The translations under genes were made by a program, and so were the position numbers. DNA of 64,000 nucleotides from Pelotalea chapellei (GTDB lineage Bacteria; Desulfobacterota; Desulfuromonadia; Geobacterales; Pseudopelobacteraceae), in the NCBI RefSeq assembly GCF_018531195.1, contig NZ_JAHDYS010000001.1, positions 310,001 through 374,000 of the forward strand. Direction: 5' to 3'. Positions 20,413-28,743 of this stretch are shown here, piece after piece; the stretch's first letter is position 1, and each line of letters starts with the position of its first letter. The notes beneath the pieces are model-generated. The model did no database searches, was not told the DNA's origin, and worked only from the letters and a program-made list of their open reading frames with translations.

Positions 20413-20802
20413 TCAGTTGTTTTTAGTCAAGACTGTAGACGCGCCGTGATTATAGGCGGCACCCTTGTAGCGCCAGCGAACCTCGAAGTTAATCTGCTTC
20501 GAATTTTGCAAGGACGCACCGCTGCGCACCACGGAATAGTTTTTCAACGCTGTCAGCACATTTCTTCGCACCGGGTAAGCTTTTGTAGTTGTGGATGCGT
20601 TATCATAACCTTTGGCAATTTCTTTAGCCATCTCCTCATCCACCACAGCAACAGCTTCGTTGCGAATCTGGTTCTGCATATTGTGGCTATAGCTCAGATT
20701 AACCGCCTGCAGTAGTCCAAGCAGACCAACCATCAGGATGACAATCGACACGAGAAACTCAATCAGGGTGAAGCCTGATCTATTTGGCATTACAAGATCC
20801 AT
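20413..20802 (-). CDS. pilV: PilV-like minor pilin
   Basis: 129-aa prepilin: leader MDLVMPNRSG, then FTLIEFLVSIVILMVGLLGLLQ, the classic type IV pilin methylation/cleavage sequence with Glu5. The remainder is a short globular domain ending in ALKNYSV...VRWRYKGA. I take the ATG at 20802 because GGGGAAG lies 9 bases upstream; the ATG at 20790 is also possible. The 5' end overlaps the fimT 3' end by 23 bases. Confidence 0.88.
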   Translation of the reverse strand: MDLVMPNRSGFTLIEFLVSIVILMVGLLGLLQAVNLSYSHNMQNQIRNEAVAVVDEEMAKEIAKGYDNASTTTKAYPVRRNVLTALKNYSVVRSGASLQNSKQINFEVRWRYKGAAYNHGASTVLTKNN

Positions 20803-21301
20803 TTTCCATCTTCCCCATATTTGTTCTGACAGTATGAATGACAATGCAATCAAAGGCAGCACCACTGCTGACCGGATTAACACGAAGAGTGAGGTTAGAG
20901 CTGGAAGAATTTGTCCAGATCAAGAATCCCCGGCCATCAAACTCGAGGGAGTTATCTGAAATATCCCCGCCAGCCCCCCGTGACAGCTGATACGAAAAAC
21001 TACGAGAGCTGATCACCGTGCCTGCCGCAGAATTCTCATTATCAGAACTGTAGCGCTTGAATACATAGCTGTTAGGTTGAAACGTAATCCTATGGCGCGT
21101 TTTCCTGAAGATCGATTCAGTACGTGCCGTGTTGATGTCGGTGAACAACTCCCGCGTCTGCTTTTCAATCTGAGTCTTGCGCTGCCAGTCAAAAAAATTA
21201 AGAGAAACGATCCCTAAAAGAATTCCGATAATAGCGATCACTACTATCAATTCGGTCAGAGCAAAACCACCCTTGGTTATGACATTCTTCAACGTCGTCA
21301 C
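20780..21301 (-). CDS. fimT: FimT/GspH-type minor pseudopilin
   Basis: 173 aa. Prepilin leader MTTLKNVITKGG followed by FALTELIVVIAIIGILLGI, with Glu at position 5 after the cleavage glycine, and a GspH/FimT-like domain (RKTQIEKQTRELFTDINTARTESI after the helix, two cysteines near the end). It starts with GTG sharing one base with the pilY1 stop (TAGTG), with GAGGG upstream. Family members prime pilus assembly or, in some species, bind DNA during uptake; which applies is unknown. Confidence 0.88.
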   Translation of the reverse strand: MTTLKNVITKGGFALTELIVVIAIIGILLGIVSLNFFDWQRKTQIEKQTRELFTDINTARTESIFRKTRHRITFQPNSYVFKRYSSDNENSAAGTVISSRSFSYQLSRGAGGDISDNSLEFDGRGFLIWTNSSSSNLTLRVNPVSSGAAFDCIVIHTVRTNMGKMENGSCNAK

Positions 21302-24300
21302 TATTTTTCCCTCACATGCAGAACCTTCTTGACAGGGGGCGGATTGGTTATCAATGACAAGCCCTGGGCAGTGGGAGGCACCCCTGAAATTGGGGTAGAG
21401 AGACGTCGACCGTCAAGGCGCTGGTTGCCAGAATTCCTGAAAGCGGTAGCAAGTGAAAGCTCGGCAAAGGCGCCAGTCGATACCTGCATCAGCGCTTTGC
21501 CCTGCATGGCGTTGGCAGGGGGCAGGCCACCAGTAGCATAATTCACCGCCCAAATCAGAGAATCTCCTCCAAATTTACAAATATCGGCACTCGGTTTAAA
21601 TGTTGTAAAGAATACAGCTCCGGATGGAGAAGCCACCGGATCGGTAATGACACGTTCAGCCAGGCTGCTGCTGTTTGACTGGTCAAGATTAATCACCCAG
21701 CCCCCCATGGTTTCCGGCAGACTGGCTGCAGGGGCTGTCGTTGCATCACCAGACTGATTGCACAAGGCTGTACTGCTTCCAGTACAGGTAGTCGTGACCG
21801 TTGAGGTCGCCGCATCAGAGCAACTGTGATCAATATCGTTACTGGTGCCTCCGGCAACCGGTGTTTGCATTGTACGGTTGTACGTCGAGTAACAGGGTTC
21901 CTTTATGCCGTACAGTTTCTGTTGTGAAGTGCTCACCGAATCATCACCCTTGAAGAAGAACCTTCCGGTACCGAAATATAGCCAGAGCGTGTTCTTTCTG
22001 CGATCCTGCAACTTTGTAACGGATGAAGTAACTGGACCGATATTGTTAATAACGGTGCTCCAGCTCCATTTTTTGGTGGCAACAGCGCTGTCCGGATCAT
22101 CGCTTTCACGGGTAAGGATGCGGATTACTCCACCTTTGGACCATGTGTTCGGGGTCACCGTGGTATCTTTTTGAACATACCCTACGTAAATAGCGTCATC
22201 ACCATAGTAGCCGGTCGAGCCCGCATTGGAGCGGTCGGTATCGACCCAGCTGGTTGCAAGAGAGCTGGCAAAAGCATTGGCGATACCGGTATCAATGGTT
22301 CTCACCAAGGCTCCACTGGCAAGATCCACGATAAAAATTTTCAGGGTTTGATCCGATTGCCCCTTGAACTCATGCAGGGTCGTATCGATCGGTCCGGTCG
22401 GTCCTGATCCAAAAACGGCAAACCATTTGCCGTTTTTGCTATGGTTCGGGGTTCCTAAAGCATCTTTTTTTGTAATCCGTACAATTGCAGGACCAGTTGT
22501 GGAGTAGCCCAATGAGCCGGGGGAATTGGAATTTCCATAGAATTCCCACAAAAATTTCGGTGTTACCGGATCAGTCACATCAAGGGCAAAATACGAAGAA
22601 AAACCAGTACCTGCAACAGGGGTTTTAACACAGTTTGCCGGTGCCGTGCAGGAATCGGTAGTGGGTTTTACGGCACCGCCGATACCCATGCCGCCGATAA
22701 GGATTGTTTTCCAGGTACAGGGCTGGGTAGCATCGTTTGCATTACATTGCTTGGTACAGTCAGAATAATCGCTGGTACAGCCTGCGGGCACGCCCACACT
22801 GGCATCCACAACAGTTGAGGTTCGGTCGATATAATAAAGATGGTTATATGCCGGATCTGCAAGATATTTCAGATACGGGAGAGCCTGAGTCGGGATATAG
22901 GCCCACTCTTCACGGCCGAGTTTGTCAGGTAAAGTTGCCAAAACGCCAGCCTCATTATTGATTTGAGCCTTGTCGAACCTGGTGGTCAGCTCCTTAAGCG
23001 TTCCCAGCTTGAAGGCGTGCAACATACCGTCATTTGCCCCGACAAACACCATGCCGCGGTTTTTATAGGTAGGGGTATTGATAAAACTATTGTAAGTGGT
23101 GTCGTTGTAGCCGTTGGGAGGAGTGAGACTGTACCCATTAAGTTTAACATTTGAAACCAATTTAGGCGTTGAAGAGACAATGTCTCCCAACTTCCACTCA
23201 CGCGTGCATCCCTGGGCATCGTTCAATCCGCAACCTAGGATAGTAACCTTGCGATCACGGTATTTTGTGCCGTCAGCATCGTCTGCCTGGTTACTGCCGT
23301 GAATGTAATTGATTAATTTAGTGGCTTTTGCTTCAAAGGTAGCATTGCTGGCCACACCATCACCTGTCTGAGTCAGCACCTGGAAGCTGGGCCATGACGG
23401 CAGGTAGCCATCCGCATTGGCAACGCTGAATTTCTGAATGGCTTGGGGAGTGGAATGAAATCCTGTATAAATAGTGCGTGGATCAGTGGCCAGATTCCTG
23501 TTCCAGAGCAAACGTCCTGCTTTCCAAAGGCTATTGACCTCATCCGGAGATACGGTGTCCACAGGGGTATCGGGATTATCAGCGGCACCATCTCCATTGC
23601 TGTCGAGAAAGCGCTTGACCTGCGTCTTATTCTGGTTGCTGTCAAAATAGAATTGCGCCACCATGTCAGTTTTAAGATTCAGCGTGTTGTTTTGATTTGT
23701 ATCTTCACGAATGGAGGTTTTCTGCAGTGCTGGATCCAGGTAGTACCAAAGGTTTTGAATCTCACCAATCCATTTGGCTTCAGTCTGACTATCAAAAGGT
23801 TTGAGTGGATAGAACACTGCCTGTATCAAGTTAGCACCACTCCCCTCACTATTATTAAGAATAGAAGCAGCTGTACCTGAAGAAACCCGAGAAAGGATGT
23901 CGGTGAAGGCCTTCTCCAGCTGAGATTCCAACCTGAGGGGGTTTGTAACCAGATAGTAGTTATCCGGATTACATTTTGAGGTATCCGACTCTGTACAGTT
24001 TTTGGCCCATTCTTCTTTTAAATCTGGAACATTATTTCCATTTTTGTCCTGAAACCCCCCCCACTTCGCCGCATACCAGAGAGGATCCTTCAATGTCCCG
24101 GAGCTGCCGCCTGTTACTGTAAAGGTGTGAGACCAGTTGAAAGGAAGATTAGAAACTGTTGCTGGTGTATCTGTCCCGGCAACGACCGACTTGTCACGCA
24201 CGACAAGATAGCTGCCATCTTCACTTGTGCCGGAGACGATGAAACCCAACACCTGGTCTATTCCGCCAGCCGCATAGTCAGACACGACTTTGATTTCTAC

Positions 24301-27300
24301 TTGATTAGAATCCATATCGGTACCGCAGGTTCCATACCCGGCATCCTTGGCAGCCTGAGTACAGACTTCATACCATCCAACTGCATCCATGTCATAATCA
24401 GCCCCCTGCTCCGCATCAGCATAATTAATTCGGAAGTTCAAATAAATTGGATCACCTGAAGAATTGTACTTAATGGAGTGGGTGAAAACTTTCACTATTT
24501 CATCTGTTGGACAGTATGCATCAGTCACGCCTGCCTTGGGAGTCATTGTCAAAGTTTTAAAAGTGCCGTCGGAGAAATTGGACGTGGCGAGATTCATCTT
24601 ATCTGCGCAACTTGCCTTCATGCTTACCGCGCCGCTAACAGATTTACCCAGAGGGACAATGCGGAGCGTATTTGCACCAGCCTTAATTGTCCAGTTGCCA
24701 ACCAGTGATGCCATACCGACTGCAAAAGTTTGAGAGTTGGGAATGTTGGTATTAATCCCGCTGGTGGTATCCTTTTTAATTTCGGCATTCATAAAACTGT
24801 GGCCATAGTATGCCAGTGCGGCCGAATAAAAGCTTCCCTTACGAGTCGGCATTTCCGGGCAAAGTCCCCGCAGAAGACTCATACCTGATGCTGTTTTAGG
24901 CGTACAGACAAAATCGTAGGTCGTTCCATTGTCTCCAATAAAAAAGTTGTTGTTTGTAACCGACTCTGTGGCGGCAATATCGTCTAGAAGTTTACTTAAG
25001 TATTTTTTTCCTCCAATTGTTTGGTCAAGACCAAGTACCGGGTGTACGGAGGTATCCTCCGTCGTAGCAGAACCGGTCACCCCCGGCAATTGATCGGCAT
25101 CAAAACTGGGAAAAACATCACTGAGTAGGAGGACGAAAGGTTTTGCGCAGGATGGGAAGATATCATAAGGGCCTTTAAAGACGGTGCTGCCATCTTTGTA
25201 TCCCCAGTATGACGGATGAGGCAGGTTCAAGCCTCCATCGGTTTGGTTCTGTGGATAATCAAAGGCTGTAGTTGGTGTCCCCTTGCCAGCATAATAACGA
25301 AAGGTTTCGTAAAGCATCTCAGCCAGGGGATTGCCCCAGACGCTGCATTTACCATCAACAATTGATTGATTCTGTGCCACACAGTTAGCGTAATTTGTAG
25401 TTGCATCGGTATAACCAACAATCTGCAATTTATCCAAAGTCTCAAGCATATTAGAAGGGATGTTCTGTGATGTTTTAAAGAAACCATTGGCGCTATCTAC
25501 TTCATCCGAAATACTGAGAATGTTTTTCCGCAGCACGCCCCCCTGCAAGTTGTGAGCATAGCTGCCGCTGATCAGACCGAAATACATCTGAGACTTATCG
25601 ACGCACATGCCTAGATCGAGTCCTCCATTATTGGAAGCTCGGCAGTCAGAGTCACTGCTGCATGTTTTTGCCAATGTTTTTGAACAGACCTTGGTTCCAT
25701 CTGAATCACCATACTTTTGCAACAAGCCGATCGGTTTTTTAGTTGCGGAATTACCAGTGCCATATGTCTTGCAGTTCGGTTCCAGGCCAATGGTCGGATT
25801 GCAAACCTCTATATTGACATTGTAGTCGGTCGGAGTGACCGCTGTTCCGGTCCCCAAGGTATCACCGCATTGAACAACTTCACGCGAAATCCAGTCCCAG
25901 ATTCTTTCGGTTCTGTTGGGCAGCAACCTTAACAGTGGTGCACCGTACGAATTGTTGCCAGTAACAGATTTGTTACAGAACAGGTGGAATCCAGGCAATA
26001 CACCCTTAGTTGGCACACCGGTGGTGATAAAGTCGCTGGTCTTCATGGTACAGTTGGCACTGGTATCGGGAATCACGGGAGATCTGAGCTCGAGAGAGTT
26101 TTGGCCTGCTGGTGCGGCACCAAAAACAGTCCAGGTGGCGTCTCCCGGGCGCTTATACCAGACCTTGGCTCCGGAATTGCCACCAAAGTTCGTCACACGA
26201 ACAATCAGATTATGATAGCCGGATGCGCCCAGGTTGATAGTGCCTACCTGTGATGCAACACATGCTGTGGTGGGTGCAGTGGCACAGGATGAATGACCTG
26301 TAGTGCCGGCCACGCTGTAGTAACTGGCTACCGGTGTACCATCAATGTAAAGTTCCGCACCATCATCGCTGTCCAGAAAGAATGTCCAGGTGCCGGTGTA
26401 ATCGTATTTGGGGTTCCCTGACGACTTCTTCTTAACGTTGAATTCAGCCTCAGCGATGAAACTGTTGCTTGAGCCATGATTTTGACTGGGAATAAGATCG
26501 TTATTGGCGACAGTAGTATCGTCAACACCAAAGTCATTAATATAATAATATTTAACGAAATTAGCCGGTACAAACGAATCTAGAATATTTTGATGAGAAG
26601 CCCCTATCTCTACATCTTGAGTTGCACCGGCAGCGTGATTGTAAGTAGCTACTAGAATTTTACCATTAGCAGAAGAGCAGGTACTACCTGGAGAACAGTC
26701 AATAGTTGCTGTGTACGCACATGTATTTGCAGCTGGTGGGGCAGCAATGCCTATCAACTGCTGCGATTTATCAACGCAACTATAAGTGCTGTCACAATCA
26801 TTGGAAGTAGAGCACATGTTAGTATAAGTAGTACCGTTATTGCAGAGTCGGCCGGTAAATTCCTTGCCAAAGCTATGGGCATCCTGAGGAATATAAACGC
26901 GTTGCAGTGTGGTTTTATTTGTAGCATCTGGATTAACTCGCTGCCCGCCATAGAGAACTTTCTTGAGAACATCCATGCGAGACATGGTCAACCAATTGAG
27001 GACGTTACCGCTCCACTTACCTGCACTGCAAAATCTGTCATAGGTGGCTTTACCTGCTGCGTCAGTGCCGGTGGCAGTGGAGTAATTTGAAGGATTAAAC
27101 TCATTTGCAGTTGTTGAATAGGTGTAACACTTGTTCGGGTCGAAATATCCGTAATACTCAATGCTGTGCTTGTAAGTTGTCTCTATTTTGCCATCGGCAT
27201 CCAAATCAAAGGAATCGCTGTAGGCCTCAGTAAACAATCGATGCTCTTTATCCATAACGAACATAAGCAAAGGCGGAACTACCTGAGCAACAAATGGGGG

Positions 27301-27420
27301 CTGAATACAGTAATCATTTGAAGTTGCTGACTGGGCAAAAGAAGAGAGGGTCAAAATGGTAGAAGTAATCATGGCAATGACAAGCATAGTCTTGATAAAT
27401 CGTTTCTGATAACTATTCAT
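21301..27420 (-). CDS. pilY1: Giant PilY1-like pilus tip adhesin with a PA14-like insertion
   Basis: About 2039 aa, nearly twice the Pseudomonas PilY1. I chose the ATG at 27420, with GAGG 8 bases upstream. Signal peptide 1-33. Residues 50-80 resemble the first strand of a vWA domain (PLLMFVMDKEHR) but without the DxSxS metal site; FVLLLSDVFPSFDAD near 765-780 looks like a later vWA strand. A PA14-like beta domain is inserted at about 290-440 (FFLDSDDGAELYIDG, YHNLIVRVTNFGG). Two Cys-rich modules ending in VDKSQ lie near 193-222 and 580-613. EF-hand-like loops occur near 75 (DLDADGKIE), 1128 (DKNGNNVPDLKEE) and 1276 (DSNGDGAAD). The C-terminal PilY1 beta-propeller spans about 1310-2000. Overlaps the upstream small gene and leads directly into fimT. 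Confidence 0.92.
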   Translation of the reverse strand: MNSYQKRFIKTMLVIAMITSTILTLSSFAQSATSNDYCIQPPFVAQVVPPLLMFVMDKEHRLFTEAYSDSFDLDADGKIETTYKHSIEYYGYFDPNKCYTYSTTANEFNPSNYSTATGTDAAGKATYDRFCSAGKWSGNVLNWLTMSRMDVLKKVLYGGQRVNPDATNKTTLQRVYIPQDAHSFGKEFTGRLCNNGTTYTNMCSTSNDCDSTYSCVDKSQQLIGIAAPPAANTCAYTATIDCSPGSTCSSANGKILVATYNHAAGATQDVEIGASHQNILDSFVPANFVKYYYINDFGVDDTTVANNDLIPSQNHGSSNSFIAEAEFNVKKKSSGNPKYDYTGTWTFFLDSDDGAELYIDGTPVASYYSVAGTTGHSSCATAPTTACVASQVGTINLGASGYHNLIVRVTNFGGNSGAKVWYKRPGDATWTVFGAAPAGQNSLELRSPVIPDTSANCTMKTSDFITTGVPTKGVLPGFHLFCNKSVTGNNSYGAPLLRLLPNRTERIWDWISREVVQCGDTLGTGTAVTPTDYNVNIEVCNPTIGLEPNCKTYGTGNSATKKPIGLLQKYGDSDGTKVCSKTLAKTCSSDSDCRASNNGGLDLGMCVDKSQMYFGLISGSYAHNLQGGVLRKNILSISDEVDSANGFFKTSQNIPSNMLETLDKLQIVGYTDATTNYANCVAQNQSIVDGKCSVWGNPLAEMLYETFRYYAGKGTPTTAFDYPQNQTDGGLNLPHPSYWGYKDGSTVFKGPYDIFPSCAKPFVLLLSDVFPSFDADQLPGVTGSATTEDTSVHPVLGLDQTIGGKKYLSKLLDDIAATESVTNNNFFIGDNGTTYDFVCTPKTASGMSLLRGLCPEMPTRKGSFYSAALAYYGHSFMNAEIKKDTTSGINTNIPNSQTFAVGMASLVGNWTIKAGANTLRIVPLGKSVSGAVSMKASCADKMNLATSNFSDGTFKTLTMTPKAGVTDAYCPTDEIVKVFTHSIKYNSSGDPIYLNFRINYADAEQGADYDMDAVGWYEVCTQAAKDAGYGTCGTDMDSNQVEIKVVSDYAAGGIDQVLGFIVSGTSEDGSYLVVRDKSVVAGTDTPATVSNLPFNWSHTFTVTGGSSGTLKDPLWYAAKWGGFQDKNGNNVPDLKEEWAKNCTESDTSKCNPDNYYLVTNPLRLESQLEKAFTDILSRVSSGTAASILNNSEGSGANLIQAVFYPLKPFDSQTEAKWIGEIQNLWYYLDPALQKTSIREDTNQNNTLNLKTDMVAQFYFDSNQNKTQVKRFLDSNGDGAADNPDTPVDTVSPDEVNSLWKAGRLLWNRNLATDPRTIYTGFHSTPQAIQKFSVANADGYLPSWPSFQVLTQTGDGVASNATFEAKATKLINYIHGSNQADDADGTKYRDRKVTILGCGLNDAQGCTREWKLGDIVSSTPKLVSNVKLNGYSLTPPNGYNDTTYNSFINTPTYKNRGMVFVGANDGMLHAFKLGTLKELTTRFDKAQINNEAGVLATLPDKLGREEWAYIPTQALPYLKYLADPAYNHLYYIDRTSTVVDASVGVPAGCTSDYSDCTKQCNANDATQPCTWKTILIGGMGIGGAVKPTTDSCTAPANCVKTPVAGTGFSSYFALDVTDPVTPKFLWEFYGNSNSPGSLGYSTTGPAIVRITKKDALGTPNHSKNGKWFAVFGSGPTGPIDTTLHEFKGQSDQTLKIFIVDLASGALVRTIDTGIANAFASSLATSWVDTDRSNAGSTGYYGDDAIYVGYVQKDTTVTPNTWSKGGVIRILTRESDDPDSAVATKKWSWSTVINNIGPVTSSVTKLQDRRKNTLWLYFGTGRFFFKGDDSVSTSQQKLYGIKEPCYSTYNRTMQTPVAGGTSNDIDHSCSDAATSTVTTTCTGSSTALCNQSGDATTAPAASLPETMGGWVINLDQSNSSSLAERVITDPVASPSGAVFFTTFKPSADICKFGGDSLIWAVNYATGGLPPANAMQGKALMQVSTGAFAELSLATAFRNSGNQRLDGRRLSTPISGVPPTAQGLSLITNPPPVKKVLHVREK

Positions 27421-27425
27421 GGTCA

Positions 27426-27755
27426 TCACCTCGTCAAAATGATTTCAAAAACTGAATGCCCATTCAAGCGCAAATTTACATTTTTGCCAGGGTAAACTTC
27501 CGATAAACTGGCAGGTACTTTTGGATACATTGCAGGGTAGTTGGTGGCACGAAAGACTTGGGGCTTAGCTACTACAGGAAAGGATTGGTTGTTAACAGTG
27601 ATAGTTTTAATGTGACCTTGTAATTTTTCACCAAGATAAATTGGCCAATCATCAACTTTAGTCACTTGGCCGTAAATATCATAAAGTGAATCACTCGCCT
27701 GTGCAGTGGACACCAGCAAAGTGCTTGTCAAAATCAACATAGCGATCCATTTCAT
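27426..27755 (-). CDS. Small secreted protein of unknown function preceding pilY1
   Basis: 109 aa with a clear signal peptide (MKWIAMLILTSTLLVSTAQA). The mature part of about 89 residues has no cysteine and alternates polar and hydrophobic residues, suggesting a small beta domain (YDIYGQVTKVDDWPIYLG, NVNLRLNGHSVFEIILTR). Strong AAGGGG ribosome binding site. I do not recognise a family. Its stop lies 5 bases before the preferred pilY1 start, and it sits between a DsbC-like protein and pilY1, so a periplasmic role in PilY1 folding or tip assembly is a reasonable guess only. Confidence 0.8.
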   Translation of the reverse strand: MKWIAMLILTSTLLVSTAQASDSLYDIYGQVTKVDDWPIYLGEKLQGHIKTITVNNQSFPVVAKPQVFRATNYPAMYPKVPASLSEVYPGKNVNLRLNGHSVFEIILTR

Positions 27756-27793
27756 GATTTTCCCCTTTTTTACTGCGTCATTCCAGTTTTGCT

Positions 27794-28579
27794 CTACTTA
27801 CCTTCCAGCATCTTCTTCAAACTCTCCGCATCACGCCCGCCAACCATGATCGAACCATCAGGCAGCACCAGGGTTGGGGTGCCATTAATCCCATTGGCGT
27901 TACCAAACTTAATGATCTCGTTGATCGCATCTTTGCTTGAATCCTTGCCAGGCTTAGGCAACTCTTTACCTTCAAATGCCTTGTCCAAAAGCTCCAGGCT
28001 GTTCTTCTCAACAACGACACGCGCCTTGTCAAAGGCTGCCGGATGCATTGGCAGAGGGAAGAGCATTACGTGGATAGCCACATCCGGCGCAATTTTTTCC
28101 AGCTTTTTAAGTTCTGTGTGGAATTGGCGGCAATAGGGGCAATCGGGATCGGTGAATACAAATAGTTTCTTGCTTCCTTTGGGATTACCCATAACTACTG
28201 CGTTTGAAGCTGGAATTTTGCTGACATCCACTTTAGGCGGTTTCTGTGCATCGGCAAGCTCTTGCTGATGGGAAGCTACTGATTGAAATTCCGGCAGTTT
28301 CACCATTACACCCTGCACGACATGCTTTTTGGAGTAATCCATTAAAAGCAGGCCCGGTTTCCCTTCCTTTTCAACCAGGATCTCAAAGAAGCCGTTGGCA
28401 GGTGATGGTTTAACCGATTTAACAACAACACCTACCTTCTTCAGTAAATCAGATGCCTCCGGCACCGTCAATTTGTGGCAGGAGGTGCAATCTCCACTGC
28501 AGCCCTCTTTAGCCTCTGAAATAGAGGGGAGCATGAATGTAACGGCAGCAAGAAGCAACAACGATGAGAGTTTGAGCAT
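27794..28579 (-). CDS. DsbC/DsbG-like thiol:disulfide isomerase with an N-terminal CxxCH motif
   Basis: 261 aa from the ATG at 28579 (AAGGA upstream). Signal peptide 1-23, then CSGDCTSCHKL (27-37), which contains a CxxCH haem c attachment sequence, a DsbC-like N-terminal domain and a thioredoxin-fold domain with active site CPYC (147-150) and the cis-proline motif GTPTLVLPDG near 235-244. Periplasmic proteins of this type isomerise disulfides. It is the first gene of the unit that encodes the Cys-rich PilY1 and pilins, its likely clients. A sigma-54 type promoter lies about 30 bases upstream. Confidence 0.9.
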   Translation of the reverse strand: MLKLSSLLLLAAVTFMLPSISEAKEGCSGDCTSCHKLTVPEASDLLKKVGVVVKSVKPSPANGFFEILVEKEGKPGLLLMDYSKKHVVQGVMVKLPEFQSVASHQQELADAQKPPKVDVSKIPASNAVVMGNPKGSKKLFVFTDPDCPYCRQFHTELKKLEKIAPDVAIHVMLFPLPMHPAAFDKARVVVEKNSLELLDKAFEGKELPKPGKDSSKDAINEIIKFGNANGINGTPTLVLPDGSIMVGGRDAESLKKMLEGK

Positions 28580-28608
28580 GGGAGTTCCTTTCACGTGGTT
28601 TATTGGTC

Positions 28609-28624
28609 AAGCAATATCAGTGCC
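28609..28624 (-). promoter_or_regulatory. Sigma-54 type promoter of the dsbC-pilY1-minor pilin unit
   Basis: GGCACTGATATTGCTT on the minus strand: GG and GC elements with exactly 10 bases between them and the CAC and TTGC context of the -24/-12 consensus. Predicted start about 28599, 20 bases before the dsbC-like start codon. The gene immediately upstream encodes a sigma-54-dependent activator. A 10-bp palindrome AGCAATTGCT (28712-28721), about 115 bases upstream of the predicted start, is at a suitable distance for an activator site. Confidence 0.6.
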
Positions 28625-28743
28625 TGCTGATGGCGCAGAGCCAGATGGTTGAAATCATTGCATTATGGGATATCGGCTTAAGCCAGCTCTGCATTTTTTT
28701 CATAGCAGACGAGCAATTGCTGTCACAATGTTCATGAGCTTGG

